DNA of 64,000 bases. It comes from Virgibacillus necropolis (GTDB lineage: Bacteria; Bacillota; Bacilli; Bacillales; Amphibacillaceae). Below are positions 47,472-56,329 of this stretch, piece after piece. The DNA is taken from contig NZ_CP022437.1 of NCBI RefSeq assembly GCF_002224365.1, forward strand, positions 1,798,001 to 1,862,000, written 5' to 3'. A program made the position numbers and the translations under genes. A model generated the notes under the pieces. That model searched no databases, was not told the origin of the DNA, and saw only the letters and a program-made list of their open reading frames with translations. Each line of letters opens with the position of its first letter. Positions within the stretch are counted from its first letter, which is position 1.

Positions 47472-48278
47472 GTGGCAAAACATAACAATGAACAAGAAGC
47501 ACTTAATCATTATGATTCAAACGACTATATTACTCCAGATGGGTATACGAGTGATATTGCTGTATTTACCATCATTTCAAAAAAAAACAATGAAAAAACA
47601 AAGGAACCGGATAATAAAGAGCTGAAAATTATGTTGATAAGAAGAGCTTCATACGATTCAGAAGGTGAACCAAACATTGAAGCAAATAAATGGGCACTTC
47701 CGGGTGGGTTTACCGATGGAATGAAAAGGGAAACAGCAATGCAAGCAGCGGAAAGAGAATTAGAAGAAGAAACGGGTATAAAAGGGATATTTCTTAAGCA
47801 TTTTGGTGTATACGATGCATTTGGAAGAGACAAACGCGGCTGGATTATTTCCAATGCGCATTATGCCATCGTTCCGGAGCAAAAGTTAATAAAAAGGAAG
47901 GCGGCGGATGATGCAGATGACGTTCGACTGTTTACGATAGGAGAAGCGTTACATTTGGAATTAGCATTTGATCACTGGAAAATAATTTCAGATGCGGTAA
48001 GGTTAATAGAAAGAGATTTGATTGAAACAACGATAGCAAAAAATTTCTTGCCCGAAGCGTTCACTCTATCTGAGTTACAGCGTGTATTGCTAACTGTTTC
48101 AGATAATCCGAGAATAACCAGTAAATCCGTCTTCTTTGCGAAGGTTCCTAAGTTACCATTTGTAGAAAAGGTTTATGACAGGGAAGGGAATTTGAAAAAA
48201 ACAGAAAGGAATTCATTTCGCCCCTCCCAACTGTATACGTTTAATGATGTAGACATTGTAAAATCCATTTGGGAGTAA
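47472..48278 (+). CDS. Nudix hydrolase with C-terminal winged-helix-like domain (NrtR-like)
   Basis: 268 residues from the GTG at 47472, spaced behind AGAGGTG. The Nudix box (GGFTDG, then ETAMQAAERELEEETG, about residues 88-113) keeps the REL-EE metal ligands, so it may hydrolyse ADP-ribose or a related nucleotide. The C-terminal 80 residues resemble the winged-helix of NrtR, the Nudix-type NAD repressor. As the first gene of a nicotinamide recycling cassette, it is either a regulator sensing ADP-ribose or a detoxifying enzyme. The intact box leans towards some catalysis. Confidence 0.8.
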   Translation: MAKHNNEQEALNHYDSNDYITPDGYTSDIAVFTIISKKNNEKTKEPDNKELKIMLIRRASYDSEGEPNIEANKWALPGGFTDGMKRETAMQAAERELEEETGIKGIFLKHFGVYDAFGRDKRGWIISNAHYAIVPEQKLIKRKAADDADDVRLFTIGEALHLELAFDHWKIISDAVRLIERDLIETTIAKNFLPEAFTLSELQRVLLTVSDNPRITSKSVFFAKVPKLPFVEKVYDREGNLKKTERNSFRPSQLYTFNDVDIVKSIWE

Positions 48279-48339
48279 TTTTTTAAAATTAGTATTTAGC
48301 AATATAAAAATTACTAATTATAAACAAAGGGGTGTTTCT

Positions 48340-48891
48340 ATGTTAAAGAAGGTTTTGTTAAATATCGACTATACGTATGATTTTGTTGCGGACGATGGTG
48401 CATTAACCTGTGGGAAACCAGGTCAGGATATTGAAGATTCTATTGTGAATATAACGGAAAGATTCATTGAAAATGGCGATTATGTGGTTTTTGCTGTTGA
48501 TAAGCATACGGAAGGGGATAAATATCATCCGGAAATGGAATTGTATCCTCCGCATAACATTGCTGGAACTAAAGGCAGAGAACTATACGGAAAACTAAAA
48601 GACGTATGGGAAAGAAATAAAGATAATGAAAACGTCTATTGGATGGATAAAACAAGGTATTCCGCATTTGTTGGAACGGACTTGGATCTGAAACTTCGTG
48701 AAAGACAAATCGAGGAAGTACACGTTGTAGGATGCTGCAGCGATATATGTGTTCTTCATACCGCTGTAGACGCGTATAATCGTGGCTATCGCATCGTTGT
48801 TCATGAAGATGGAGTTGCCAGTTTTAATCAAACTGGCCATGAGTGGGCGTTAAAACATGTTGAAACTTGTTTAAATGCAAAAGTCGTTTGA
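48340..48891 (+). CDS. pncA: Nicotinamidase-like cysteine hydrolase
   Basis: 183 residues, isochorismatase fold. Catalytic triad visible: Asp in LNIDYTYDF (about residue 10), Lys in WMDKTRYSAF (about 103) and the nucleophile Cys in GCCSDICVLHT (about 132). The metal-site histidines appear in DKHTEGDKYHPE. It probably converts nicotinamide to nicotinate, given the pncB-type neighbour. AAAGGGGTG precedes the ATG. A weak hairpin follows before pncB (around 48895-48960). Confidence 0.85.
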   Translation: MLKKVLLNIDYTYDFVADDGALTCGKPGQDIEDSIVNITERFIENGDYVVFAVDKHTEGDKYHPEMELYPPHNIAGTKGRELYGKLKDVWERNKDNENVYWMDKTRYSAFVGTDLDLKLRERQIEEVHVVGCCSDICVLHTAVDAYNRGYRIVVHEDGVASFNQTGHEWALKHVETCLNAKVV

Positions 48892-49023
48892 GACCAATCC
48901 AAGGTACATGGATAAATTTATCCCACTATACAATTAAGGGACTTGGTCTTTGTTGGAGTGAAACGGAAGCAGATAAAAAGGGAAAATGGTTAGGAAACAA
49001 TAAAATTTCAGGAGGTTTTAGGG

Positions 49024-50490
49024 ATGATGTCTACAGACGATAGTTTAGCACTGCATACAGATTTATACCAAATAAATATGGCAGAAACGTATTGGGAAGA
49101 TAAGGTACACAACCGAAAAGCGGTTTTTGATTTGTACTTTCGAAAATTACCGTTTGGAAATGGATTTGCCTTATTTGCAGGATTGGAGAGAATTATAGAT
49201 TACATTAAAAACTTTCAATTTAGCGCATCAGATTTAACCTATTTGAAAGAGGAACTGGGATATGGTGATGAATTCCTGGAATACCTGAAATTAGTACGAT
49301 TTAACGGGAATATTAGATCAGTAAGAGAAGGGGAAGTGGTGTTCGGAAATGAACCAGTGCTTCGTGTGGAAGCAGCGTTAGCGGAAGCACAATTAGTGGA
49401 AACAGCTCTTCTTAATATTGTTAACTATCAAACATTAATTGCTACGAAAGCAGCTAGAATAAAACAAGTAGTCAACGAACAGCCGCTTATGGAGTTTGGG
49501 ACAAGAAGAGCACAAGAAATGGATGCAGCCATTTGGGGAACAAGAGCGGCATTTATTGGTGGATTTGATGCAACAAGTAATGTAAGGGCGGGTAAATTAT
49601 TTGGTATTCCTGTATCAGGTACGCATGCTCATGCTATGATCCAAGCATATAAAAATGAATATACAGCATTTAAAAAATATGCAAGAAGTCACAGGGATTG
49701 TGTATTTCTGGTAGACACCTACGATACATTGAAATCCGGTGTCCCCAATGCCATTAAAGTAGCAAAGGAATTAGGGGATAACATAAATTTCGAGGGTATT
49801 CGTTTGGATAGTGGAGATATGGCATACTATTCAAAAGAAGCTCGTAAAATGCTGGATGAGGCAGGATTTAATGAAACGAAGATATATGCTTCCAATGATT
49901 TAGATGAATCTACGATTATTAGTTTACAAGCACAAGGAGCAAAAATTGATGCTTGGGGAGTTGGGACTAAACTCATAACCGCATATGATCAACCAGCGTT
50001 AGGTGCTGTGTATAAACTGACAGCTATTGAAAATGAAAACGGGGAAATGGTCGATACCATTAAAATATCCGGCAACCCCGAAAAAGTAACCACTCCTGGA
50101 AAGAAGAAGTTGTATCGTATTGTAAACATGAGCAATAACCATGCGGAGGGTGATTATGTCACATTAGAAAATGAACATCCAAATGAAGAAGAGAAACTGA
50201 AAATGTTCCACCCAGTACACACCTATATTAGTAAATTTGTTACGGATTTCAAAGCCGTAAATCTGCATCAAGATATATTCAAAGATGGAAATTTAATCTA
50301 TCAAAATCCAACCTTATACGAGATGAAAGCCTATGCGAAAGAACAACTAAACCTGTTCTGGGATGAATACAAGCGAACCACAAATCCGGAAGAATATGCG
50401 GTTGATTTAAGCCAAAAAACCTGGGACAACAAGATGGATAACATAAGTGAGGTTAGAGAAAAAGTAAAGGTGATGGTAGAAAATGACTAA
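49024..50490 (+). CDS. pncB: Nicotinate phosphoribosyltransferase
   Basis: 488 residues. Makes nicotinate mononucleotide from nicotinate, PRPP and ATP (Preiss-Handler salvage). Family motifs: LHTDLYQINMAETYW at the N-terminus, EFGTRRAQ, GTHAHAM (the autophosphorylated His region), DTYDTLKSG, GIRLDSGDM and WGVGTKLITAYD. AGGAGG precedes an ATG ATG pair. Its last codons overlap the next start by 8 bases (ATGACTAA). Confidence 0.95.
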   Translation: MMSTDDSLALHTDLYQINMAETYWEDKVHNRKAVFDLYFRKLPFGNGFALFAGLERIIDYIKNFQFSASDLTYLKEELGYGDEFLEYLKLVRFNGNIRSVREGEVVFGNEPVLRVEAALAEAQLVETALLNIVNYQTLIATKAARIKQVVNEQPLMEFGTRRAQEMDAAIWGTRAAFIGGFDATSNVRAGKLFGIPVSGTHAHAMIQAYKNEYTAFKKYARSHRDCVFLVDTYDTLKSGVPNAIKVAKELGDNINFEGIRLDSGDMAYYSKEARKMLDEAGFNETKIYASNDLDESTIISLQAQGAKIDAWGVGTKLITAYDQPALGAVYKLTAIENENGEMVDTIKISGNPEKVTTPGKKKLYRIVNMSNNHAEGDYVTLENEHPNEEEKLKMFHPVHTYISKFVTDFKAVNLHQDIFKDGNLIYQNPTLYEMKAYAKEQLNLFWDEYKRTTNPEEYAVDLSQKTWDNKMDNISEVREKVKVMVEND

Positions 50491-51190
50491 ACGTTCAGAG
50501 CAATATTTCCAAGATTTAAACCCGAATAAAGATGTTAAGAGTATGTTTGAAAAAGGTGCAAAGGTGGGAATATACGGTTCCTCTTTTGACCCGGTAACAA
50601 ATGTTCATTTATGGACGGCATCCACCGTGGCGCATCGGAAAAAGCTGGACTTTATCATTTTTCTGCCTTCATCGGATAAAAGAAGGGATAAGCAATTACA
50701 AACCGGAGATGCCCATCGATCGGAAATGGTACAGCTGGCAATTCGAGAAAATTCGAAGTTTATGCTAGATACGTATGAATTTCAGGCACTGCCAGGCAAA
50801 CATTATACTTATTATACCATGGAATATTTAAAAGATATCCTGCCTGACGCGGAACTCTATTTTATTATGGGAGCAGATTTGCTGGTCGATATAGCTGCCG
50901 GCGAATGGATGATGGCGGAAGAATTAATTCGTTCGAATCAATTTATTATTATGGCTCGCAACAACATCGATATGTTGGGAACGATTGCGAAATCTCCTTT
51001 ATTGCGTAATTATGATGACGGTAGATTCCAACTCTTGGATAAAGGACTATCCATGGAAATTAGTTCTACCTATATAAGAGAAGAGCTTTCTCGCGGCGGG
51101 GAGCCAAGATATTTGTTACCAACAAGTTGTTACAATTATATTAAAAATCATCATTTATATCATAATAAGAGCTCAAAAATAAAGGAGTGA
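50483..51190 (+). CDS. Nicotinate-nucleotide adenylyltransferase-like protein with altered active-site motif
   Basis: 235 residues. N-terminal nucleotidyltransferase motif reads GSSFDPVTNVHL: the canonical H-x-G-H (or T-x-G-H) becomes T-N-V-H, with the glycine replaced. The C-terminal half is clearly NadD-like (MEISSTYIREELSRG, YLLPTSCYNYI). Translationally coupled to pncB, it would adenylate NaMN to deamido-NAD. Probably a second NadD, because the housekeeping gene normally lies elsewhere. A preceding 30-residue extension is unusual. Confidence 0.82.
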   Translation: MTKRSEQYFQDLNPNKDVKSMFEKGAKVGIYGSSFDPVTNVHLWTASTVAHRKKLDFIIFLPSSDKRRDKQLQTGDAHRSEMVQLAIRENSKFMLDTYEFQALPGKHYTYYTMEYLKDILPDAELYFIMGADLLVDIAAGEWMMAEELIRSNQFIIMARNNIDMLGTIAKSPLLRNYDDGRFQLLDKGLSMEISSTYIREELSRGGEPRYLLPTSCYNYIKNHHLYHNKSSKIKE

Positions 51191-51703
51191 TTTGGTGGTA
51201 TACAGCCCTAATGAATGCCGCACTATCATCCTAGGCCCATGTCTAAGGACGGGCTAACGATAATCGAATCAGATTTAAAAACTTTTTCTGGGAGTTTCTA
51301 AAATGATAATTCAAGACTCAAATATACAAATAAAATCATAATATTATGCAGTAGATTATGCCACTTCTATCAATCAGCGTGGAGTAGTTTGTGAAAGAGG
51401 AATATATCACAAAACCCAAGCAGGTAAATCTACAAGAGTGTCAGTTATTTTCGCACAATAACAACTGGCAATTTGTAAAGAGCCTTTCGGCTATTCATCT
51501 CCCCTTTAACGACTGAAATACGTTCTACACACGCTTAAAGAGGGAGACTTCTGTCGGACCTAATGATAACCACAAGGTTTTTTGATAACTTAGGGAATAA
51601 CCATATTAGAAGAAGGCTAATCAGTATAGTGTGATTGCGTGTTTTGATATAATTAATGTAATATATTCTATGGTATATTCAATTTTTTATTTGGGGGCAA
51701 CGC
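51191..51703. other. Intergenic region with decayed remnants (possible IS200/IS605 tail)
   Basis: No intact gene. About 51340-51463 a frame gives YYAVDYATSINQRG and then ERGIYHKTQAGKS before a stop, with no start or binding site: a likely fragment of unknown origin. At about 51500-51560, CTCCCCTTTAA pairs with TTAAAGAGGGAG over a 35-base loop and is followed by ACTTCTGTCGG; I recall similar hairpins near the right ends of IS200/IS605 elements, but no tnpA or tnpB is left. An AT-rich stretch with a promoter-like region precedes the antiporter. Confidence 0.4.
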
Positions 51704-53209
51704 ATGATTCATGAAATATTGGAATCAAATCAATTTATTTTTTTAGTAGCGTTATTGTTAATAGTCAGTGTTCTTGTAACCAAATTCTCTACGCGTCTCG
51801 GTGTCCCTTCCCTCGTTTTATTTATAGGAGTAGGTATGCTGGTTGGGAGTGACGGGTTAAATTTTATATACTTTGATAATGCGAAAATCGCGCAATTGAT
51901 TGGTGTTTTAGCATTGATAATTATCCTCTTTGAAGGTGGTTTGCAAACGAAATGGTCAACAATCAAACCGGTATTACCTTCAGCCACAATTCTGGCAACC
52001 ATAGGCGTTTTAGTAACCTCTCTTGTAGTTGGAGTTGCTGCAAAGTATATCCTCGACTTATCCTGGTTAGAAGGTATTTTGGTTGGATCTATCGTAGGTT
52101 CAACAGATGCTGCAGCGGTCTTCTCTGTTTTGAAAGGAAAAAACATCAAAGGGAATGTTAAGTCTACACTCGAAGCAGAATCAGGATCAAATGACCCAAT
52201 GGCAATGTTTTTAACCCTATCCGTAATACAGCTTATTACACAGGAACAATCTGGTATATGGATGCTTATAGGGACGTTTTTTTGGCAAATGGGACTTGGA
52301 CTCGTCCTCGGTTTAATCATCGGCAAGGTGGGTAGTATATCGATTAACCGAATTAATTTAGACTCAAGTGGACTATATCCTTTATTCGGAATCGCATTTG
52401 CATTTTTAACATACAGTATTACATCATTAGTTGGCGCCAGCGGTTTACTTGCGGTATATATAACTGCGTTAGTTATTGGTAATTTGGATTTGACTTACCG
52501 ACACTCCATTCTCCGTTTTAATGAAGGTTTTGCATGGATGGCACAAATTTTAATGTTTGTCATTCTTGGCCTATTTGTATTCCCCACAGAATTATTTACA
52601 TTTACGAACATTGTTAATGGTTTATTAATTTCTGTGATATTAATTTTTGTTGCAAGACCAATTGCAGTCTTCTTAAATTTAATTAAATCACCATACCATT
52701 TTAAAGAAAAACTATTTTTATCTTGGGCTGGTTTACGCGGGGCTGTACCAATTGTTCTAGCTATTTTCCCTATGTTAGCAGAACTGGAAAATAGCCAAAT
52801 CATGTTTAATGCTGTATTTTTCGTTGTTCTAACCTCAACACTTGTGCAAGGATCAACAATAACTTATATGACAAGAAAATTGGGTCTAGAAGGCGAGGCT
52901 AAGACGGAGCCAATACACACATTAGAACTGATTTCAATAGGTAAAACAAACGTAGAAATGGTCGAATATTACGTTACAAAAAAAAATACAATTATTGGTC
53001 AAACCTTAGAGGAGTTAGTACTACCAGACAATTCACTAATAAATGCTATAATTAGAGATGGTAATATTATTACACCTAATGGACAGACAACAATAAAAGA
53101 AAAAGACACTTTATATATATTAGCTTCGCGCAAAAGTAAATCAAAACTGAAGGCCTTATTAGAAAAAGAAATAAATGATGCATCTACTTCTAATGAAGGC
53201 AACGATTGA
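51704..53209 (+). CDS. Cation/proton antiporter with C-terminal RCK domain (NhaP2/CvrA type)
   Basis: 501 residues: about 12 membrane spans of the CPA1 fold with the ion-binding GSTDAAAVFSVLKG and ESGSNDPMAMF aspartates, then a cytoplasmic TrkA-C/RCK_C domain (about 405-485, ISIGKTNVEMVEYYV to LYILASR). Likely a potassium- or sodium-proton antiporter for pH and ion homeostasis, fitting a salt-tolerant organism. Single gene with a GGGGGC site; not part of the B. subtilis order here. Confidence 0.9.
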   Translation: MIHEILESNQFIFLVALLLIVSVLVTKFSTRLGVPSLVLFIGVGMLVGSDGLNFIYFDNAKIAQLIGVLALIIILFEGGLQTKWSTIKPVLPSATILATIGVLVTSLVVGVAAKYILDLSWLEGILVGSIVGSTDAAAVFSVLKGKNIKGNVKSTLEAESGSNDPMAMFLTLSVIQLITQEQSGIWMLIGTFFWQMGLGLVLGLIIGKVGSISINRINLDSSGLYPLFGIAFAFLTYSITSLVGASGLLAVYITALVIGNLDLTYRHSILRFNEGFAWMAQILMFVILGLFVFPTELFTFTNIVNGLLISVILIFVARPIAVFLNLIKSPYHFKEKLFLSWAGLRGAVPIVLAIFPMLAELENSQIMFNAVFFVVLTSTLVQGSTITYMTRKLGLEGEAKTEPIHTLELISIGKTNVEMVEYYVTKKNTIIGQTLEELVLPDNSLINAIIRDGNIITPNGQTTIKEKDTLYILASRKSKSKLKALLEKEINDASTSNEGND

Positions 53210-53277
53210 TATATGATAAAGTCACATGTATGGTAAAGTATAGTTAGATTGATGAATTATTATGGGAGGTAACCCAC

Positions 53278-53733
53278 TTGGAGAATAGTGTAACAACTAC
53301 TGCAGCAATTGCTGATGCTGAAAAAAGCCTTCGTTATATAGCTGGAGCTATTAAGCAAAATGGGCGTAAAATATTAAATAATTATTCTATTACCTCACCC
53401 CAGTTTATCGCTTTACAATGGTTATTAGAAGAAGGTGATTTAACGATTGGTGAGTTATCAAATAAGAATGGGTTAGCTTTTAGCACCACAACAGATTTAG
53501 TAGATCGTATGGAAAAAAATGAATTAGTTGAACGTGTCCGTGATTTAAACGATAGACGGGTTGTGCGTATTCATGTTTTAGAAAAAGGAAATACGATTAT
53601 CCATGAAGTTATTAAGAAACGACAGGAATACCTAGGAGAAGTGTTAACGAACTTTTCGATGGAAGAAACGGAGACCTTAAATAGATTATTAGCTTTTTTG
53701 CATGAGCAAATGAAATCTGTAAATGAAAAATAA
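53278..53733 (+). CDS. MarR-family transcriptional regulator (YsmB-like)
   Basis: 151 residues, TTG start behind GGGAGG. Winged helix with TIGELSNKNGLAFSTTTDLVDRMEKNELV (quoted: TIGELSNKNGLA, TTDLVDRMEKNELV), RDLNDRRVVRIH wing, and dimerisation helices at both ends. Same place as ysmB ahead of racE. Ligand and targets unknown. Confidence 0.9.
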   Translation: MENSVTTTAAIADAEKSLRYIAGAIKQNGRKILNNYSITSPQFIALQWLLEEGDLTIGELSNKNGLAFSTTTDLVDRMEKNELVERVRDLNDRRVVRIHVLEKGNTIIHEVIKKRQEYLGEVLTNFSMEETETLNRLLAFLHEQMKSVNEK

Positions 53734-53756
53734 CAACTTAGAAGAGGCGATTATCG

Positions 53757-54572
53757 TTGAATCAAGCTATCGGAGTCATTGATTCAGGTGTTGGAGGATT
53801 AACCGTTGCACATGAATTAATGCGACAATTACCTAAAGAAAAACTACTGTATGTAGGCGATACATTAAGATGTCCCTATGGACCTAGGTCAGAACAGGAA
53901 GTGAAAAGATTCACCTGGGAAATGGTGAACTTTTTGCTGGAAAAGAAGATCAAAATGTTAGTAGTAGCTTGTAATACAGCTACCGCATTCACACTAAATG
54001 AATTACAAGAACATTTAGATATCCCAGTCATCGGTGTTATTAATCCAGGTGCGCGCGCAGCAATTAATGCTACTAAAAACATGCACATTGGTGTTATTGG
54101 AACAGACGGAACAATTCGTAGTAAGGCCTATCCAGAAGCGTTATTAAATATTCATTCAGAGATTCATATAAACGCATTAGCTTGTCCGTTATTTGTGCCA
54201 TTGGTGGAAAAGGGAATTTTACAAGGTGAAACTACATTACAAATTGTTTCAGAAACGCTAGAACCAATGAAGAAAAATAATCATATCGATACCCTTATAC
54301 TTGGATGTACCCATTATCCACTAATAAAAGATACCATCCAACAGGTTATCGGTGACCATGTTTCGATCATTTCATCAAGTGAAGAAACAGCCCGTGAATC
54401 CAGTGCAATTTTAGAATACCATGAAATATTATGTAAAGATGATCGGATTCCTTATCACCAATTCTATACTACTGGCGAACTTGCCACATTTAAAAAGATT
54501 ACACAACGTATATTCCAAAGCTCGGAAGATAAAGTTCAAACAGTAGTTATCGAACACGCCACTATTACTTAG
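53757..54572 (+). CDS. racE: Glutamate racemase
   Basis: Supplies D-glutamate for peptidoglycan. 271 residues, TTG start at 53757 behind AGAGGCG. Two catalytic cysteines: VACNTATAF (about Cys74) and LGCTHYPL (about Cys185), with GVIDSGVGGL and GDTLRCPYG at the substrate site. Confidence 0.96.
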   Translation: MNQAIGVIDSGVGGLTVAHELMRQLPKEKLLYVGDTLRCPYGPRSEQEVKRFTWEMVNFLLEKKIKMLVVACNTATAFTLNELQEHLDIPVIGVINPGARAAINATKNMHIGVIGTDGTIRSKAYPEALLNIHSEIHINALACPLFVPLVEKGILQGETTLQIVSETLEPMKKNNHIDTLILGCTHYPLIKDTIQQVIGDHVSIISSSEETARESSAILEYHEILCKDDRIPYHQFYTTGELATFKKITQRIFQSSEDKVQTVVIEHATIT

Positions 54573-54623
54573 TAGATTCTGTTAATTCAGGGTCTATTTT
54601 TTTATTCAATAATAATTAAAATT

Positions 54624-54673
54624 TCGAGTTCAAAAAGTCGCCATTTATCATTTGGTGATTTTTTGAACATCCT
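54624..54673. repeat. Family B element, minimal copy 4
   Basis: Only about 46 bases: the two ends GTTCAAAAAGTCGCCA and TTTGGTGATTTTTTGAAC with almost no centre, so it is a near-perfect hairpin. It probably also acts as the racE terminator. Confidence 0.75.
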
Positions 54674-54758
54674 TTTTATAAAAAATTGTGTTGGTTTGGT
54701 CTAATTTTACAATGGGCTCGTATATATAGTAGTACAAACCATCGTAGGAGGGAATAAC

Positions 54759-55835
54759 ATGCGGATGCGCGGTATTTTTATATTAACAGGGATAGTGAGT
54801 TTTTCCGTGATATTAACTGGGTGTTTTCAAGGGGAACAGTCTTTAGAGAAAATTGATCCACCGCAAGATGCAACAGAAGTAAATAGCTCAGAAAATGCAG
54901 ACTCTGAAGCAACAAAAGAGGACGCGAAAGAAAAAGGTCAAGAGGAAGCAGGTTCAGCGGAAACAGTAGAAACACAGCTATTTTTACTTGATTCAAATGG
55001 AATGGTAGTACCTCAAACATTTGAACTACCAGCAACAAAAGAAGTAGCGACACAGGCATTGGAATATTTAGTGAAAGATGGCCCAGTTACACAGCTTTTA
55101 CCAAACGGCTTTCAGGCAGTTTTACCAGCAGGTACAGAAATCTTAGGATTAGATTCACGTGAAGACGGCACAATGATTGTAGATGTTTCCAATAACTTTA
55201 AAAATTATGACGCCGAAAAGGAACTGGAAGTTTTACAAGCTATGACCTATACCTTAACTCAATTTGATAGCGTGGATAAGGTTAAGCTTTGGATTAACGG
55301 TCATCCTGTAAATGAAATGCCAGTAAATGGTACACCAGTTTCAGATGGTTATACAAGGGCTAATGGTATAAACATGATTCAAACGGACACAATAGATTAC
55401 TTAGAGAGTGAAGCAGTTACACTTTACTACCCAACAGCACACAATGATACAAACTATTTCGTTCCGGTTACACAGTACATTAAGATGAATGAAGCTAATC
55501 AATATGAATCAATTGTGAGTGCATTGATAGAAGGACCGCAATACAATTCAAATGTCACACAAGTATTTAACTCATCCGTATCATTAATGGAAGAACCACA
55601 GTTAAAAAATGGAGTGCTTAAGTTAGTATTTAATAGTGAAATACTTCTTGAAGAAGGGCCAGCAACAATTTCCGATAATGTTGTAGAGACGTTAGTAAGG
55701 ACATTAACTGAAAATAAAGAAGTTAAAGCAGTTGACGTTAATGTTAATCAGGTAGATCAGATATTTAATGAAAGTGGTAAAGCGTATACCGAACCAGTTA
55801 CAAAGAAAATGATTATGCCAGCTGAGAAGTTATAG
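54759..55835 (+). CDS. gerM: Germination/sporulation lipoprotein GerM
   Basis: 358 residues with a lipoprotein signal and lipobox ILTGC (Cys about 22), an acidic low-complexity linker (about 23-75), and two GerMN domains (about 80-195 and 225-340). Localises at the engulfing septum and is needed for spore development and germination. AGGAGG before the ATG. Intact. Confidence 0.95.
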   Translation: MRMRGIFILTGIVSFSVILTGCFQGEQSLEKIDPPQDATEVNSSENADSEATKEDAKEKGQEEAGSAETVETQLFLLDSNGMVVPQTFELPATKEVATQALEYLVKDGPVTQLLPNGFQAVLPAGTEILGLDSREDGTMIVDVSNNFKNYDAEKELEVLQAMTYTLTQFDSVDKVKLWINGHPVNEMPVNGTPVSDGYTRANGINMIQTDTIDYLESEAVTLYYPTAHNDTNYFVPVTQYIKMNEANQYESIVSALIEGPQYNSNVTQVFNSSVSLMEEPQLKNGVLKLVFNSEILLEEGPATISDNVVETLVRTLTENKEVKAVDVNVNQVDQIFNESGKAYTEPVTKKMIMPAEKL

Positions 55836-55840
55836 GTTAA

Positions 55841-55868
55841 AGGGCTGTTTTGGCAGCCTTTTTTTGCT
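55841..55868 (+). terminator. Terminator of gerM
   Basis: AAAGGGCTG with CAGCCTTTTTTT. Confidence 0.85.
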
Positions 55869-55904
55869 TTTGGGAACTATAAAATTTTGTAATTGTGGAT
55901 AACT

Positions 55905-56235
55905 GATCTACCTAGTCAGCCACGTCCAGCTCCGACGTACAGGACGTACTAGTGCCGATAAAGCCACAGGACGTGGCGTTTTTATCGGCCAGCGCCCATT
56001 GCCTAGTGCCCTTCCGGCTCCTCCTTACGATAAGTCAACATCGAATCGCTACAAAAGGAAGGCCGACTAACTGCGGGCTTGCCGCCCAACGTCAGCATAC
56101 CCCTGTTGCAGGGGCATGTTTCCTTTATCTCAAGAAAGAAGGAGGTTCGGTTAAAACCGCTACTTTGCGTAGCAACACCGAACTACCCACCAGGTCATAC
56201 GGCAATAACTGGGCGCTTGCGCTTTTGCTCTTTTT
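55905..56235. repeat. Long family A element between gerM and rph
   Basis: On the minus strand it begins AAAAGCGCAAGCGCCC, contains GAGATAAAGGAAACA, GATGTTGACTTATCG and GGCACTAG, the blocks of the 23.6 kb copy in the same order, and adds extra hairpins: CGGTT...AACCG near 56140-56175, the GCCCCTG/CAGGGGC stem near 56100, and CGATAAA...TTTATCG near 55957-55990. About 330 bases, GC-richer than the surroundings. Frames across it have no binding sites and no known product. Confidence 0.75.
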
Positions 56236-56329
56236 AGGAACTAATATTTAGCTTGGCATTTGCGCTTTTGTATATGTTTCATGGTAAAATATGTTACGAT
56301 TAATTTTGGAATTAAGGAGGCGTTTAAGA

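Noticed and set aside
47472-51190. Anti-phage NAD-depletion defence system
   Set aside because: All enzymes build or recycle NAD; no NADase, TIR, SIR2 or nuclease domain is present.
51730-52326. 198-codon minus-strand open frame inside the antiporter gene
   Set aside because: Antisense to a well-conserved membrane protein; no start signals and no recognisable product.
55952-56251. 99-codon open frame between gerM and rph
   Set aside because: Lies wholly within a family A repeat with hairpins; no binding site.
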